Source: Campylobacteraceae bacterium
Lineage (GTDB): Bacteria; Campylobacterota; Campylobacteria; Campylobacterales; Arcobacteraceae
Assembly (NCBI GenBank): GCA_013215945.1
Contig: JABSOM010000003.1
Coordinates: 186,001-250,000 of the forward strand
Direction: 5' to 3'
Length of the DNA stretch: 64,000 bases
In this document: one piece after another, positions 47,810 to 56,535 of the stretch
Numbering within the stretch: position 1 is the stretch's first letter
How the letters are laid out: each line of letters starts with the position of its first letter
Made by a program: the position numbers and the translations under genes
The notes under the pieces: generated by a model
Database searches by the model: none
Told to the model about the DNA's origin: nothing
The model's input: the letters and a program-made list of their open reading frames with translations, nothing else

Positions 47810-49212
47810 AATACATCTGCTTCAATTTTATTTATTATTTCTTCAAAATTATAGTTATTAAGGTATTTTTTTAATACTTTTTTAGATTTCTGATTATTTA
47901 TTTTTTCCATAATCTGAGATAACTTTTTATATTGTCCTAGTTTTGCATACTTAAGGATGTCTTGTTTTAACGCTTCATCCTCAATTACTATAAAATCATT
48001 TGCAACTCTTATACTCATTTTATCCTCAAATTCGAATTCTTTACCACTAAAAAAAATCAAAGCCTGCTCAATATCACTGAAACTATAGGGTTTTATTATA
48101 TAATTTGTAAAGTACTGGCTAAGTAATTTTAAGTCTTCACTCATAACAGATGCGGTTAGCGCAATAAGAGGTAATTTTTTATTTGTTTTTTGTATATGTT
48201 TTACAATATCAATTGAATTATTATTACCAAGGTTCGTATCCAGAAAAATCATATCAACAGACTTATTTTGTAAATAATTTAAAAGTTCATCTTCTTTGTT
48301 AAATATTTCATATTTTATTTTCTTAGAATTTAAATAAGATTCAAGAATTGATTTTTCTTTATCTATTCTTTTGCCTATTAAAATGAAAAGTTCATTGTTC
48401 TTTTTGAGCGATTTTATTTCTTTAAGTTCAAAAACCTCTTTATTGAAAGCAAGAAAATTTTCTTTAGAAGATTCACATTTAATCACAAAAGAAAACTTAC
48501 TTCCTTCATTTTTCATGGAATCGATTTTTAATTCACTTCCTAGGGCTATTATATTTTTATTTGCAATGGCTAGTCCTAAACCATTGCCTTCGTAATCATT
48601 GCTTTCTTGTGTTCTGATGTAATTCTCAAAGATTTTTTCTTGCATGGATTTTTCAATACCTACCCCTGTGTCAATAACTTCAAATAAAATACTGTTATCA
48701 TCCTTTTTTTTACAATTAAAAACCACACTACCTTTGTGTGTGAATTTTATTGCATTTCCAACAATATTCAAAAGAATGTAGAAGAGTTTATTTTTGTCAC
48801 TTTTTATAATAAAATCAGGCTGCAATTCATTATTAAGTACTATTTTAATATTTTTTGAAAGAGCAATAGATTCAAAGATAGAATATATATTAGTAATAAG
48901 TGTATTTAATTCAAAGTCACTAATGTTCAACTTTTTTAAGCCTACATTTTTACTAATATTAATTATTTCATTGATTAAATCTATCATATGTGTGCTTGCA
49001 TCTAAAATTTTATCAATAAGCTCTTCTTGTTCATCATTTAAGAATTTATTTTTTGATAAAATTTGTGTATGACCATAAATTGAATTTAAGAGGGTTCTTA
49101 CATCATGTGATATATTAGATATGAAAATATCTCGGGAATTGTCATTGGATTGTATTTTCATCTCTTTGATTATTGTAATAAGTTCTTTTTTTGTCAAGGT
49201 ATTATAATCCAT
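47806..49212 (-). CDS. Histidine kinase with C-terminal receiver in operon A
   Basis: 468 residues from the ATG at 49212 (AGGA at the right distance; a GTG six codons earlier has no RBS). HisKA 'ISNISHDVRTLLNSIYG' with H36, ATPase 'LLNIVGNAIKF', 'DTGVGI' and 'GNGLGLAIAN' (about 140-245), then a receiver with 'MIFLDTNLGNN' and 'IIKPYSFSDI'. No sensor or membrane part, so its input must come from a partner, possibly the STAS or the beta-helix protein encoded just upstream. Confidence 0.87.
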   Translation of the reverse strand: MDYNTLTKKELITIIKEMKIQSNDNSRDIFISNISHDVRTLLNSIYGHTQILSKNKFLNDEQEELIDKILDASTHMIDLINEIINISKNVGLKKLNISDFELNTLITNIYSIFESIALSKNIKIVLNNELQPDFIIKSDKNKLFYILLNIVGNAIKFTHKGSVVFNCKKKDDNSILFEVIDTGVGIEKSMQEKIFENYIRTQESNDYEGNGLGLAIANKNIIALGSELKIDSMKNEGSKFSFVIKCESSKENFLAFNKEVFELKEIKSLKKNNELFILIGKRIDKEKSILESYLNSKKIKYEIFNKEDELLNYLQNKSVDMIFLDTNLGNNNSIDIVKHIQKTNKKLPLIALTASVMSEDLKLLSQYFTNYIIKPYSFSDIEQALIFFSGKEFEFEDKMSIRVANDFIVIEDEALKQDILKYAKLGQYKKLSQIMEKINNQKSKKVLKKYLNNYNFEEIINKIEADVL

Positions 49213-49243
49213 AATAAATCCTATAATCACTAAATAAATTAAG

Positions 49244-50128
49244 TCACAAGTTTAAAAGGTGAAGGGAATTTGATGAAACAAATTTCTTATCAATATTATA
49301 TACTTTTTTATTATTTTTATCAACTATTGCATTTGCTAAAATTAACTTTTCATCAAATTTCAAATTTTTATTAATATATGTATTGTCATAAACAATAGAA
49401 TTTGTTATTTCACAATGTGATTGAATAAAAACATTGGGGTTTAAAACAGTATTCGGACCTATTTTTGAGTTTTCACAAACTTTTACATTGTCCATAATAA
49501 TGACGGGAGCAATAAGTTCGCATCCACTTTCAATTTCAACATTTTTTCCAATAAGAATTCCTTTCTCATTGTTATAACCCAGCAAAAAATATTTATCATT
49601 TAAATTCTTAAAAATAAGATTTGAAATATGAAAATAATCTTCAACAGAAGTCATTTCTTTTAAATGTAATACGTTTTTTTGTTTAAAAGTATTTATGTTA
49701 ATATTTTTAAGGTGATTTTTTATATAAAATATTTTAAAACTTTTGTCTCTAAAGAGGGTGTTTTGGGATGAATTGAAAAAGGTATTGTCAATTAGATTGA
49801 AATTATTTTTTATAAAACCAAAATTTTCAATAATTATTAATTCTTCATCTTTGAAGATATCAAAGTTTCTTAAATATGATTTTTCACTGCTGTAACTTTT
49901 GATAAATGTTATCTCAAAATTGAGTGTATCTATGGTATTAAGCTTCTTCTTTAAATCCAAAGGATCATTACTAGCAATAAATACCTCTTTAATTCCAAGC
50001 TGATATAAAAAATCAAAATAATAAGCAAGCAGTATTTTCCCACATATTTTTAAAAATAGTATTTCATCTATAAAGTTTAAGGCATTTTCTTTATGCTCTT
50101 TGTTGCATACTTGTATTACTGCTCTCAT
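49244..50128 (-). CDS. Degenerate sugar nucleotidyltransferase with left-handed beta-helix
   Basis: 294 residues. N-terminal 'MRAVIQV..' and 'LKICGKILLAYYFDFLYQLGIKEVFIA' follow the outline of NDP-sugar pyrophosphorylases, but the nucleotide-binding GxGTR..P..KP signature is missing. The C-terminal third has hexapeptide repeats ('LIGKNVEIESGCELIAPVIIMDNVKVCENSKIG' region) of a left-handed beta-helix. So it may bind a sugar nucleotide without catalysis. It sits in a regulatory operon, and overlaps the STAS gene by 38 nt with its own strong RBS (AAGGAG). Confidence 0.72.
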   Translation of the reverse strand: MRAVIQVCNKEHKENALNFIDEILFLKICGKILLAYYFDFLYQLGIKEVFIASNDPLDLKKKLNTIDTLNFEITFIKSYSSEKSYLRNFDIFKDEELIIIENFGFIKNNFNLIDNTFFNSSQNTLFRDKSFKIFYIKNHLKNININTFKQKNVLHLKEMTSVEDYFHISNLIFKNLNDKYFLLGYNNEKGILIGKNVEIESGCELIAPVIIMDNVKVCENSKIGPNTVLNPNVFIQSHCEITNSIVYDNTYINKNLKFDEKLILANAIVDKNNKKVYNIDKKFVSSNSLHLLNL

Positions 50129-50474
50129 TGTGTTTCTCCTTATTAAAACTATTTAAAGCTTCAACTTCATTTTTATAAATTTCAAATAAAGAGTCAACTC
50201 TTGTAATTTCAAAAACAATTTTAGGTTGATTTATTAGATTTATGAGCTTTATTTGCGTATTATTTTTCATTGTTATTTTTAAGCAGTTGATAATATAACT
50301 GAGTCCAGCAGAGTCAAGTAATTCTAGTTTCTCTAAATCAAATATATAATTTTTGCTGGTATCAACCTTTGAAATCACATCACTTTTTATGGCTTTAATT
50401 GTATCTGAAGTCAAACTGCCATTGAATCTCACTATTATAATATCTTGTTTGTTCTCATAGTTTATACTAAACAT
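50091..50474 (-). CDS. STAS-domain protein (anti-sigma-factor-antagonist type)
   Basis: 127 residues. STAS fold with 'IIIVRFNGSLTSDT', 'YIFDLEKLELLDSAGLSYIINCLK'; the phosphorylatable Ser is S55 in D-S-A-G. A 25-residue polar tail follows. In partner switching, such a protein is phosphorylated by a kinase/anti-sigma factor and reactivated by a PP2C phosphatase. A receiver-PP2C protein is encoded at 62818, but no HATPase anti-sigma factor of that class is in view. First gene of operon A, preceded by the 17-bp site. Confidence 0.87.
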   Translation of the reverse strand: MFSINYENKQDIIIVRFNGSLTSDTIKAIKSDVISKVDTSKNYIFDLEKLELLDSAGLSYIINCLKITMKNNTQIKLINLINQPKIVFEITRVDSLFEIYKNEVEALNSFNKEKHNESSNTSMQQRA

Positions 50475-50514
50475 AATAACTCCTTCATTCTTTTATAAAT
50501 TATAAACAAACAAA

Positions 50515-50531
50515 TTGCAAGTACTTTGCAA
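50515..50531 (-). promoter_or_regulatory. 17-bp site A (TTGCAA-N5-TTGCAA) before the STAS operon
   Basis: Perfect TTGCAA half-sites spaced by 5 nt, 41 nt from the STAS start codon. On the minus strand a TATAAT follows 10 nt later, so the site would cover about -39 to -23. One of four such sites in the locus. Confidence 0.7.
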
Positions 50532-50532
50532 A

Positions 50533-52458
50533 TCAATAAGAACCTTTTGAAAAAAACACAGCAGGAATTGTTTTAAGTAAAAGAATAATATCGTATACAA
50601 AACCATGTTCTTTTATGTATTTTTTGTCCATAATCACCTGCTGTTTAAAAGGTATTTCACTTCGACCACTTACTTGCCAAATACAAGTAATTCCTGGTTT
50701 AATATCTAAACGTTTTCTGTCTTCTATACTATATTCTTCAACCTCACTTATAATTGGTGGTCGTGGCCCCACTAAACTCATCTCACCTCTTAATACATTG
50801 AATAATTGTGGCAGTTCATCAAGGCTTGTTTTTCTGATAAATTTCCCTACTTTTGTAATTCTTGGATCATCTTTCATTTTAAAAGTTATCCCATCTTTTG
50901 ATTCATTTTTTTGTACTAATTGTGTTTTTAAAGCAGAGGCATGCATTATCATTGATCTAAATTTATACATTTTAAATATTTTTCCATTTTTTCCTACTCT
51001 GTTTTGACAAAAAAGAAAAGAGCCTTTAGATTCAATTCTAATAACAAGCCCAAGTACACAAAAGAGTGGTAAAAGTAGAAATAACATAAGACCAGAAACA
51101 ACAATGTCCATTAATCTTTTGAAGAAAGAAGAACAATTTAATTTAAGTTTCCATAAGATATTTTTGTATTTATAATGAAATGTATGTGCGTCATAGTTTT
51201 TTAAATAACTCTCAATCAAAATATTTTTATTAGAACTCTTTTTATATTGATACACCCCATATAAAAATTGGGGGTTTCCTATAAGATACCTTTTCCACAT
51301 TCTTTGTGGTTCTTGTAACATTCTATACGTCCACTCAAAACCAATTTCTCTTATAAAAAGAGGGGCTCTTTTTATAGATTTTGAATAAAAATCAAACAAA
51401 CCTCCTACTCCCAAAAACAGCTTTGCATCAATTTTATTTTTGTATTTTTCAATAAAAGCTTCTTGCACAGAAGCTCCTAAAGCAACAAATAAAATATCCG
51501 CTTTTGATTGATTTATATCTCGTATTAATTGGGGAATATCTTGTTTTTGTACATAACCATGATGTACTCCCACAATTTGTAATGTTTTGTATTTTTTCAA
51601 TAATTCGTCTTTTGCTCTTTGTGCAAGGCCTTTTTTAGCACCATAAAGATATATTTTATAATCTTGTTTTTGGGCCAGAGAACAAATATAAGGAAATAAG
51701 TCGGTTCCATTTAAATTTTCTTTTAAAGGATTATCTAAGATATTACAGGCAATATTAATACCGCTACCATCAGGCAATATATAATCACCTTTTTGCAAAA
51801 TGTGTTTATAAACAGGATCCTTTTGACTTTTATTTAAACAATCCGCATTAACAAAATAGAGCGATTTTTTTTCTTTTTTGTCTACTGCATTTTTTATATT
51901 TTTTAATATCTCTATTCTTGTTAAATTATCAAATTCGATATCAAATAATTTTACTTTTGAACGGTAATTGATTATTTTTTTATAATATAAAAGAGAAATT
52001 AAGGATTTAATAAGTATTTTAAAATCGTAAAAGAAACTTCTATGTTTCAAATACTCTTTGTTACATTTGTATATTGAGGTATTAGGAATTTTATTATTTT
52101 TATGTACAAACCAAAGACTACACAGTCCAATTTTATTTTCATTTGTTTCATAAGAAGATTTTTCTTGACACTTAGCCAAGCCCACAAGTGAGATATCTCC
52201 TTTTAATATGTAATAAAACAAAGGAATATTTCTCGCAAATAGGGGCTCTGTATTATATACATAGAATTTTTCTTGTTTATTTATAATAATACTTCTAAAA
52301 ACATCTTTTTTTAAAAACATTTTATTTTTTATGAGATAATAAAAGAACAATAAAAATCCAAAACTTAAGACGCATAAAGATAAGAGATATTCAAGACAAC
52401 GTTTTTGAATACTGTAAAAATTTATTTTTTTCATAAAGTTTAATAATTTTTTTTGCAT
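50533..52458 (-). CDS. PGPT(degenerate)-WecG/TagA-PGPT fusion, initiating sugar transferase
   Basis: 641 residues from the ATG at 52458, which has GGAG 6 nt before it. Residues about 165-410 are a WecG/TagA/CpsF glycosyltransferase ('NADCLNKSQKDPVY', 'ILPDGSGI', 'GVGGLFDFYSK', 'GFEWTYRMLQEP'). Residues about 425-641 are a complete monotopic phosphoglycosyl transferase (PGPT): 'KRLMDIVVSG', 'YKFRSM', catalytic D-E in 'SLDELPQLFNVLRGEMSLVGPRP', 'KPGITCIWQVSGRS'. Residues 10-150 repeat this fold in reduced form ('KRCLEYLLSL', 'FRS', 'LFYYILKGDISLVG') without the D-E pair. It should load the first sugar phosphate on undecaprenyl phosphate and add the second. Confidence 0.88.
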   Translation of the reverse strand: MQKKLLNFMKKINFYSIQKRCLEYLLSLCVLSFGFLLFFYYLIKNKMFLKKDVFRSIIINKQEKFYVYNTEPLFARNIPLFYYILKGDISLVGLAKCQEKSSYETNENKIGLCSLWFVHKNNKIPNTSIYKCNKEYLKHRSFFYDFKILIKSLISLLYYKKIINYRSKVKLFDIEFDNLTRIEILKNIKNAVDKKEKKSLYFVNADCLNKSQKDPVYKHILQKGDYILPDGSGINIACNILDNPLKENLNGTDLFPYICSLAQKQDYKIYLYGAKKGLAQRAKDELLKKYKTLQIVGVHHGYVQKQDIPQLIRDINQSKADILFVALGASVQEAFIEKYKNKIDAKLFLGVGGLFDFYSKSIKRAPLFIREIGFEWTYRMLQEPQRMWKRYLIGNPQFLYGVYQYKKSSNKNILIESYLKNYDAHTFHYKYKNILWKLKLNCSSFFKRLMDIVVSGLMLFLLLPLFCVLGLVIRIESKGSFLFCQNRVGKNGKIFKMYKFRSMIMHASALKTQLVQKNESKDGITFKMKDDPRITKVGKFIRKTSLDELPQLFNVLRGEMSLVGPRPPIISEVEEYSIEDRKRLDIKPGITCIWQVSGRSEIPFKQQVIMDKKYIKEHGFVYDIILLLKTIPAVFFSKGSY

Positions 52459-53530
52459 GACATCTCCAATCATATTGTTTCGCTCTTTGCAAACCCGCTT
52501 TTTTCATTTGTGTTTGCAATTTTTCATTGTAAAGAACCATCATTATTGTGTTTTTTATGTTTATTTCATCGTATTCGTCAAAGAAAAAACAAACATCTTT
52601 TCCTATTTCTATTAAAGATGAGTTTGAAGCACATGCAACAGGTACGTTCATTGCCATTGCTTCGATTAAAGGAATTCCAAATCCCTCGTAAAGGGAAGGG
52701 AAAACAAACAGTTTCGCACGTGAAAAAAGAAAAGGCATGTCTTCATTTTTTACAAAACCAAGAAATTTTATGTGTTTTTTATCTTTAGATTTATTTACGT
52801 ATTCATGAATGAAATTGGCATTTCCACAATCACTTCCTACCAACACCAGGTCATAGGTATTCTTAAGTTCTAAAGGCAAATTTTCGTAGGCTTTTATAAG
52901 ATTAATATGGTTTTTTCCTGGATGCTCAATTCTAGATATGTATAAAATATATTTAGAAGTAAGATTAAACTTTCTTGTTTTTGTTGTTTTATTTTTATCA
53001 TATAATTTTTTGTCAAATCCATTTGGATTGACTATTATATTTTCCTCTTTTACTTTTAAATACTTCAACATATCACTTTTTGTATTATTGCTTACTGCAA
53101 CAATTTTATCAATACCCCTTAAAAAAAGAGGAATAAAATGTTTTATATAGAACATTCTAAAACAATCGTATTTTTTCTTGATATAAAACTGTGATAAATC
53201 ATGAAAACTAGCAATAGTATATAAAGGATAATATATCATGAGCCTTCTATTTGCTGCAGGTAAAAAAATGAAATCATATTTATTTGATATTAAAAAAGGC
53301 AAAATAATAAAATGAAATAATATATTTAAAGCTGTGTGTTTTAAGAGATCTGGATATACAATAAAATGGATATTTTTATGTGTTCTTGTATAGTTTTTTA
53401 TATCACTTTTTAAAATAGCCAAATATATTTCATTGTTTAAGGCTAAATTGAACACGCAGTTTTCGATATAGTTTGAAATTCCAGATTTACCTTGATCAAA
53501 AACCAAAGCACTTACAAATATTTTATACAT
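52391..53530 (-). CDS. Glycosyltransferase family 4 (first gene of operon B)
   Basis: 379 residues, GT-B fold. 'YILYISRIEHPGKNHINLIKAYENLP' opens the nucleotide-binding half and 'FVFPSLYEGFGIPLIEAMAMNVPVACAS' carries the E-x7-E motif. Acts at the cytoplasmic face on lipid-linked sugars. RBS AAGGATTTAAG. Its 3' end overlaps the next gene by 68 nt, a deep overlap with the internal RBS inside it. The 17-bp site B lies 38 nt before its start. Confidence 0.93.
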   Translation of the reverse strand: MYKIFVSALVFDQGKSGISNYIENCVFNLALNNEIYLAILKSDIKNYTRTHKNIHFIVYPDLLKHTALNILFHFIILPFLISNKYDFIFLPAANRRLMIYYPLYTIASFHDLSQFYIKKKYDCFRMFYIKHFIPLFLRGIDKIVAVSNNTKSDMLKYLKVKEENIIVNPNGFDKKLYDKNKTTKTRKFNLTSKYILYISRIEHPGKNHINLIKAYENLPLELKNTYDLVLVGSDCGNANFIHEYVNKSKDKKHIKFLGFVKNEDMPFLFSRAKLFVFPSLYEGFGIPLIEAMAMNVPVACASNSSLIEIGKDVCFFFDEYDEINIKNTIMMVLYNEKLQTQMKKAGLQRAKQYDWRCHAKKIIKLYEKNKFLQYSKTLS

Positions 53531-53567
53531 CTTAAATCCTTGTATTAATGAATACTACGATTGTTTT

Positions 53568-53584
53568 ATGCAAATACATTGCAT
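53568..53584 (-). promoter_or_regulatory. 17-bp site B (ATGCAA-N5-TTGCAT) before operon B
   Basis: Perfectly palindromic half-sites ATGCAA and TTGCAT with a 5-nt centre, 38 nt from the GT4 start codon. Confidence 0.7.
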
Positions 53585-53640
53585 TATATTTTAAAAAAAT
53601 CAAGGATCTTATATATTTACAAGATCCATCTTTGAAATAT

Positions 53641-54519
53641 TTATTGATAATTCCCATATGTAGGTTCTTTATCTTTATTCTTTTTTCGTTTAATACCATT
53701 TTTATGTCCTAAATAATAGGCATAATGGTAAACCAAACGGAAAATCAATGTTTTAAAAAAACCAAATACATCAAAATATTTTAAATGAAAAATAAAATCA
53801 TGAAAAATAGAAGTGAGATAATTTTTAATCACTGTAAAAACATTTAATTTTAAATCAAAAATATAGGCATCTGCTTCCCCCTCAACATATTTTCTATTAA
53901 ACAGCTGCTTAAAATTATAATTGTGAGAATGCATTACTAAAGCCTCTTTTACATATTGAATGTGATATCCTTTTTCTTTGATATCTATTGCCCATTTTGT
54001 ATCCTCAGAAGCCCAAGATTGGGTATAAAAAGGAACTTCTTTCCAAACCTCTCTTTTAATTGCAGCAAGAGGAAGAGAAAAGTGCATCCATTCTGGTTTT
54101 TCTCCCATAGGAAAAGAAACTTCATAATCTCTTCTAACCCATAACATTGCTTCAGGACGGCAAACTTGTCTTGCAAACACGGCATGTGTATTTTTGTTCA
54201 CCAGCCCATCCAATAAAAGCTGTAAGGTATTAGGTAAAAGCATGATACAGTCTGAATTTAGAAAAACAACAACATCGTTATTGCATTTTTGTAAAACATA
54301 ATTAATTACTTTTCCGGGATGATATTCTTGTGCTTTTATTTTTACAAGAGTATGTTTATATTTGGAACATTTTTCCAAGGTATCATCTTTTGAACCTGAA
54401 TCAACAATGATCAAATCAAAATGCGTAAAGCTTTGTGAAAATAAAGCTTTTAAACTTTGATCTATTATTAATGAAGAATCTTTTGTTCTCATTATTATTG
54501 AAACGCGTTTATCAAACAT
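53641..54519 (-). CDS. Glycosyltransferase family 2 (last gene of operon C)
   Basis: 292 residues. GT-A fold: 'VSIIMRTKDSSLIIDQSLKALFSQSFTHFDLIIVDSGSKDDT' opening, DxD-like 'NSDCIML', and 'WASEDTKWAIDIKEKGYHI' (the ED acceptor site). The C-terminal 80 residues are aromatic and basic, perhaps peripheral to the membrane. Rhamnosyltransferase-like by general shape. Overlaps the NodB-like gene upstream by 8 nt. Confidence 0.92.
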   Translation of the reverse strand: MFDKRVSIIMRTKDSSLIIDQSLKALFSQSFTHFDLIIVDSGSKDDTLEKCSKYKHTLVKIKAQEYHPGKVINYVLQKCNNDVVVFLNSDCIMLLPNTLQLLLDGLVNKNTHAVFARQVCRPEAMLWVRRDYEVSFPMGEKPEWMHFSLPLAAIKREVWKEVPFYTQSWASEDTKWAIDIKEKGYHIQYVKEALVMHSHNYNFKQLFNRKYVEGEADAYIFDLKLNVFTVIKNYLTSIFHDFIFHLKYFDVFGFFKTLIFRLVYHYAYYLGHKNGIKRKKNKDKEPTYGNYQ

Positions 54520-55336
54520 GACTTACTCCTTTTTTATTCAATAGCTCGCTCATATGAATATTTTCACACGTAGAGATATATTCCAATATTTCATCCACTT
54601 TTTCAAACTTATCACACAAATACATTGTGATTGGATGGATAATGACATTTGATAAAAGCCCTTTTTGTTCATTTTCTTTTAATTGATTTAAAAGCATTTC
54701 GCTCCACTCCTCGATATAATAAGAATTGGGACCAAAATCATCACTCCAGTTATATCTTTTTTGCCAGGTTTTAATCCATTTAGGTGTTCGTTCTGCATGA
54801 ATTAGATGTTCATGGTCGGGAATAATATTGATAGGCAAATTGTATAATCCTGTTTTATGTTTTTGAAGTCCATAGGAGTTTTTTGAAACACCATCAGAAC
54901 ATATTTTTATGCCTGCTTTAAAAAGAACTTCTTCCGTGTTTACTCCATGCATATACATATGATTTCTCCATACTTTAATCGTTTTTCCAGACATTTTATA
55001 AATGATATCCATGGTTTTTAAAACGTCTTTTCTTTGAATCCATTTGGGACCATTATAATTTTTTGTCAATTTATTCCAAACACGATGAAAAAACTCATAT
55101 TCAAAAGCATTATAATTATGTCCTCCTGTTTCAATTAAGGGGTTATATATAATGGACGAGACATCATCAAACTCTTCTAAAAAAGATTTTCCTGTTATAA
55201 AACAGGTCATTTTCACCTTATGTTTTTCCAAGCGTTTTAAAAAAGCGCGTGCTGTTTGCATTTCAGTGATATCACAATGTTTTTGATTAAGCGTTTTTAG
55301 ACTTTTATGGTGCAAATCACCTGTTAAACAAATCAT
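54512..55336 (-). CDS. NodB-like polysaccharide deacetylase-fold protein
   Basis: 274 residues from the ATG at 55336 (AAAGG 7 nt upstream). 'MICLTGDLHHKSL' and 'KVKMTCFITGKSFLEEFDDV' followed by 'LIETGGHNYNAFEYEFFHRVW' follow the NodB pattern of strand, metal Asp, 'T.Fi.G' and H-x3-H-like block. The usual 'DDG' is 'TGD', and the second His of H-x3-H is Asn-x-Phe, so the metal site is altered. It may deacetylate or simply bind the polymer. Located between an NT-fold protein and GT2 in the same unit. Confidence 0.72.
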   Translation of the reverse strand: MICLTGDLHHKSLKTLNQKHCDITEMQTARAFLKRLEKHKVKMTCFITGKSFLEEFDDVSSIIYNPLIETGGHNYNAFEYEFFHRVWNKLTKNYNGPKWIQRKDVLKTMDIIYKMSGKTIKVWRNHMYMHGVNTEEVLFKAGIKICSDGVSKNSYGLQKHKTGLYNLPINIIPDHEHLIHAERTPKWIKTWQKRYNWSDDFGPNSYYIEEWSEMLLNQLKENEQKGLLSNVIIHPITMYLCDKFEKVDEILEYISTCENIHMSELLNKKGVSHV

Positions 55337-55346
55337 AAATAAACCT

Positions 55347-56534
55347 TTATAAACCATATTCTTTAAAAGAGAAATTATTGTTTACATATTTTCCCCAATA
55401 TAAAAGATATTGTTGTTTTAATAATGTGGAATCACTTGTGTTAATATGAAAAAAACTATTGAGTACATCGGTATTTTTATCTTGCATTCCAAACGCTACA
55501 TAAGGAAAAAGAAGGGGAAGCACTCCTTTGTATCCAAGCATTTTTACTCTTAATCTATTTGTTAAACTCAAGTTTTTTATCACATGATTGGGCAAAAATA
55601 AATTGCGTATATTTTTTAAAACCATTTTAAGACTTAAGTTATGAGATAAAGAGTTTGACAAAGCAGTTTCAAAATAACCTTGCCATTTGATATCTTTTTT
55701 TTGTAAAGACATTGCTTCACAGTTTAAATGTATTTGTTTGAGTATCTCTTTTACCTCATTTTGAAAGTCAATCAAATTAAGTTGTAAATATTTTTGATAA
55801 TTGGGCTCAAACCTAAAAGCCATTGCGTCATCATACATTTTTTTAAAATTTTCATCAATATTTTTTTGATTTCTCATACGTATTTTTTTTTCAACATAAG
55901 AATAATGGTACTGCCCTTGATAGTATAAAAGAGCATCTCCATATCCTATGATTGCTTTTACACAATGTTTAATTATGGTTTTTAAATCTTTCATTGTATG
56001 GTCTTTTTTCGCAAGTATCAAATCATTGATCGTAAGAAGGGTTCCTCTGTTTACCATCAAGTTACGTATATCCCAATCGGGTATATTTTCAATATCAAAA
56101 CGGCTCATATGCGTAAAAAAAGAGAAGTCGCCATTAATAACTTTATGACCATATTTCATATCATAGGTGATGACCAAAGGTTCACATATTCTTAATTTAA
56201 ATTCACCAATAAGTGAGAGATCAAAATCAATGTTAAAATGGCTGCAATGACTTGCGATTATTGAGTGAATGTTATTTTTAAGTTCGATTTCTTTTGTCTT
56301 GCCAATATTTTTAGAAACAATCAAAAAATCTAAATTGTTATGGGGGAATTCCACATTCTGAATTTTTATTACACCTCCTTCACCTCTTCCATAACCTCCA
56401 ATTAAAATCACACATGTATACGATGAAGAAACAATAGATGCTTCAATGTCACTGGAAATATCATTCAAGAGTTTTGTCATTTTCTCTTCAAAATGTACAC
56501 TTCCTTTAAGACTTAATTTTCCAAAAGATTTCAT
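55347..56534 (-). CDS. Nucleotidyltransferase-fold protein of unknown role in the exopolysaccharide locus
   Basis: 395 residues from the ATG at 56534 (AGGAG before it). Residues 40-110 show the polymerase-beta-like NT fold: 'VILIGGYGRGEGG' (46-54 area), 'NNLDFLIV' (D69) and 'NIDFDLSLI' (D103, D105), the G-G-x-G-R-G-E plus carboxylates of active nucleotidyltransferases. The rest is helical, ending 'LLYWGKYVNNNFSF'. I know no named family with this layout. One base separates it from the GT4 gene. It could modify a protein or sugar of the pathway by NMP transfer. Confidence 0.7.
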   Translation of the reverse strand: MKSFGKLSLKGSVHFEEKMTKLLNDISSDIEASIVSSSYTCVILIGGYGRGEGGVIKIQNVEFPHNNLDFLIVSKNIGKTKEIELKNNIHSIIASHCSHFNIDFDLSLIGEFKLRICEPLVITYDMKYGHKVINGDFSFFTHMSRFDIENIPDWDIRNLMVNRGTLLTINDLILAKKDHTMKDLKTIIKHCVKAIIGYGDALLYYQGQYHYSYVEKKIRMRNQKNIDENFKKMYDDAMAFRFEPNYQKYLQLNLIDFQNEVKEILKQIHLNCEAMSLQKKDIKWQGYFETALSNSLSHNLSLKMVLKNIRNLFLPNHVIKNLSLTNRLRVKMLGYKGVLPLLFPYVAFGMQDKNTDVLNSFFHINTSDSTLLKQQYLLYWGKYVNNNFSFKEYGL

Positions 56535-56535
56535 T

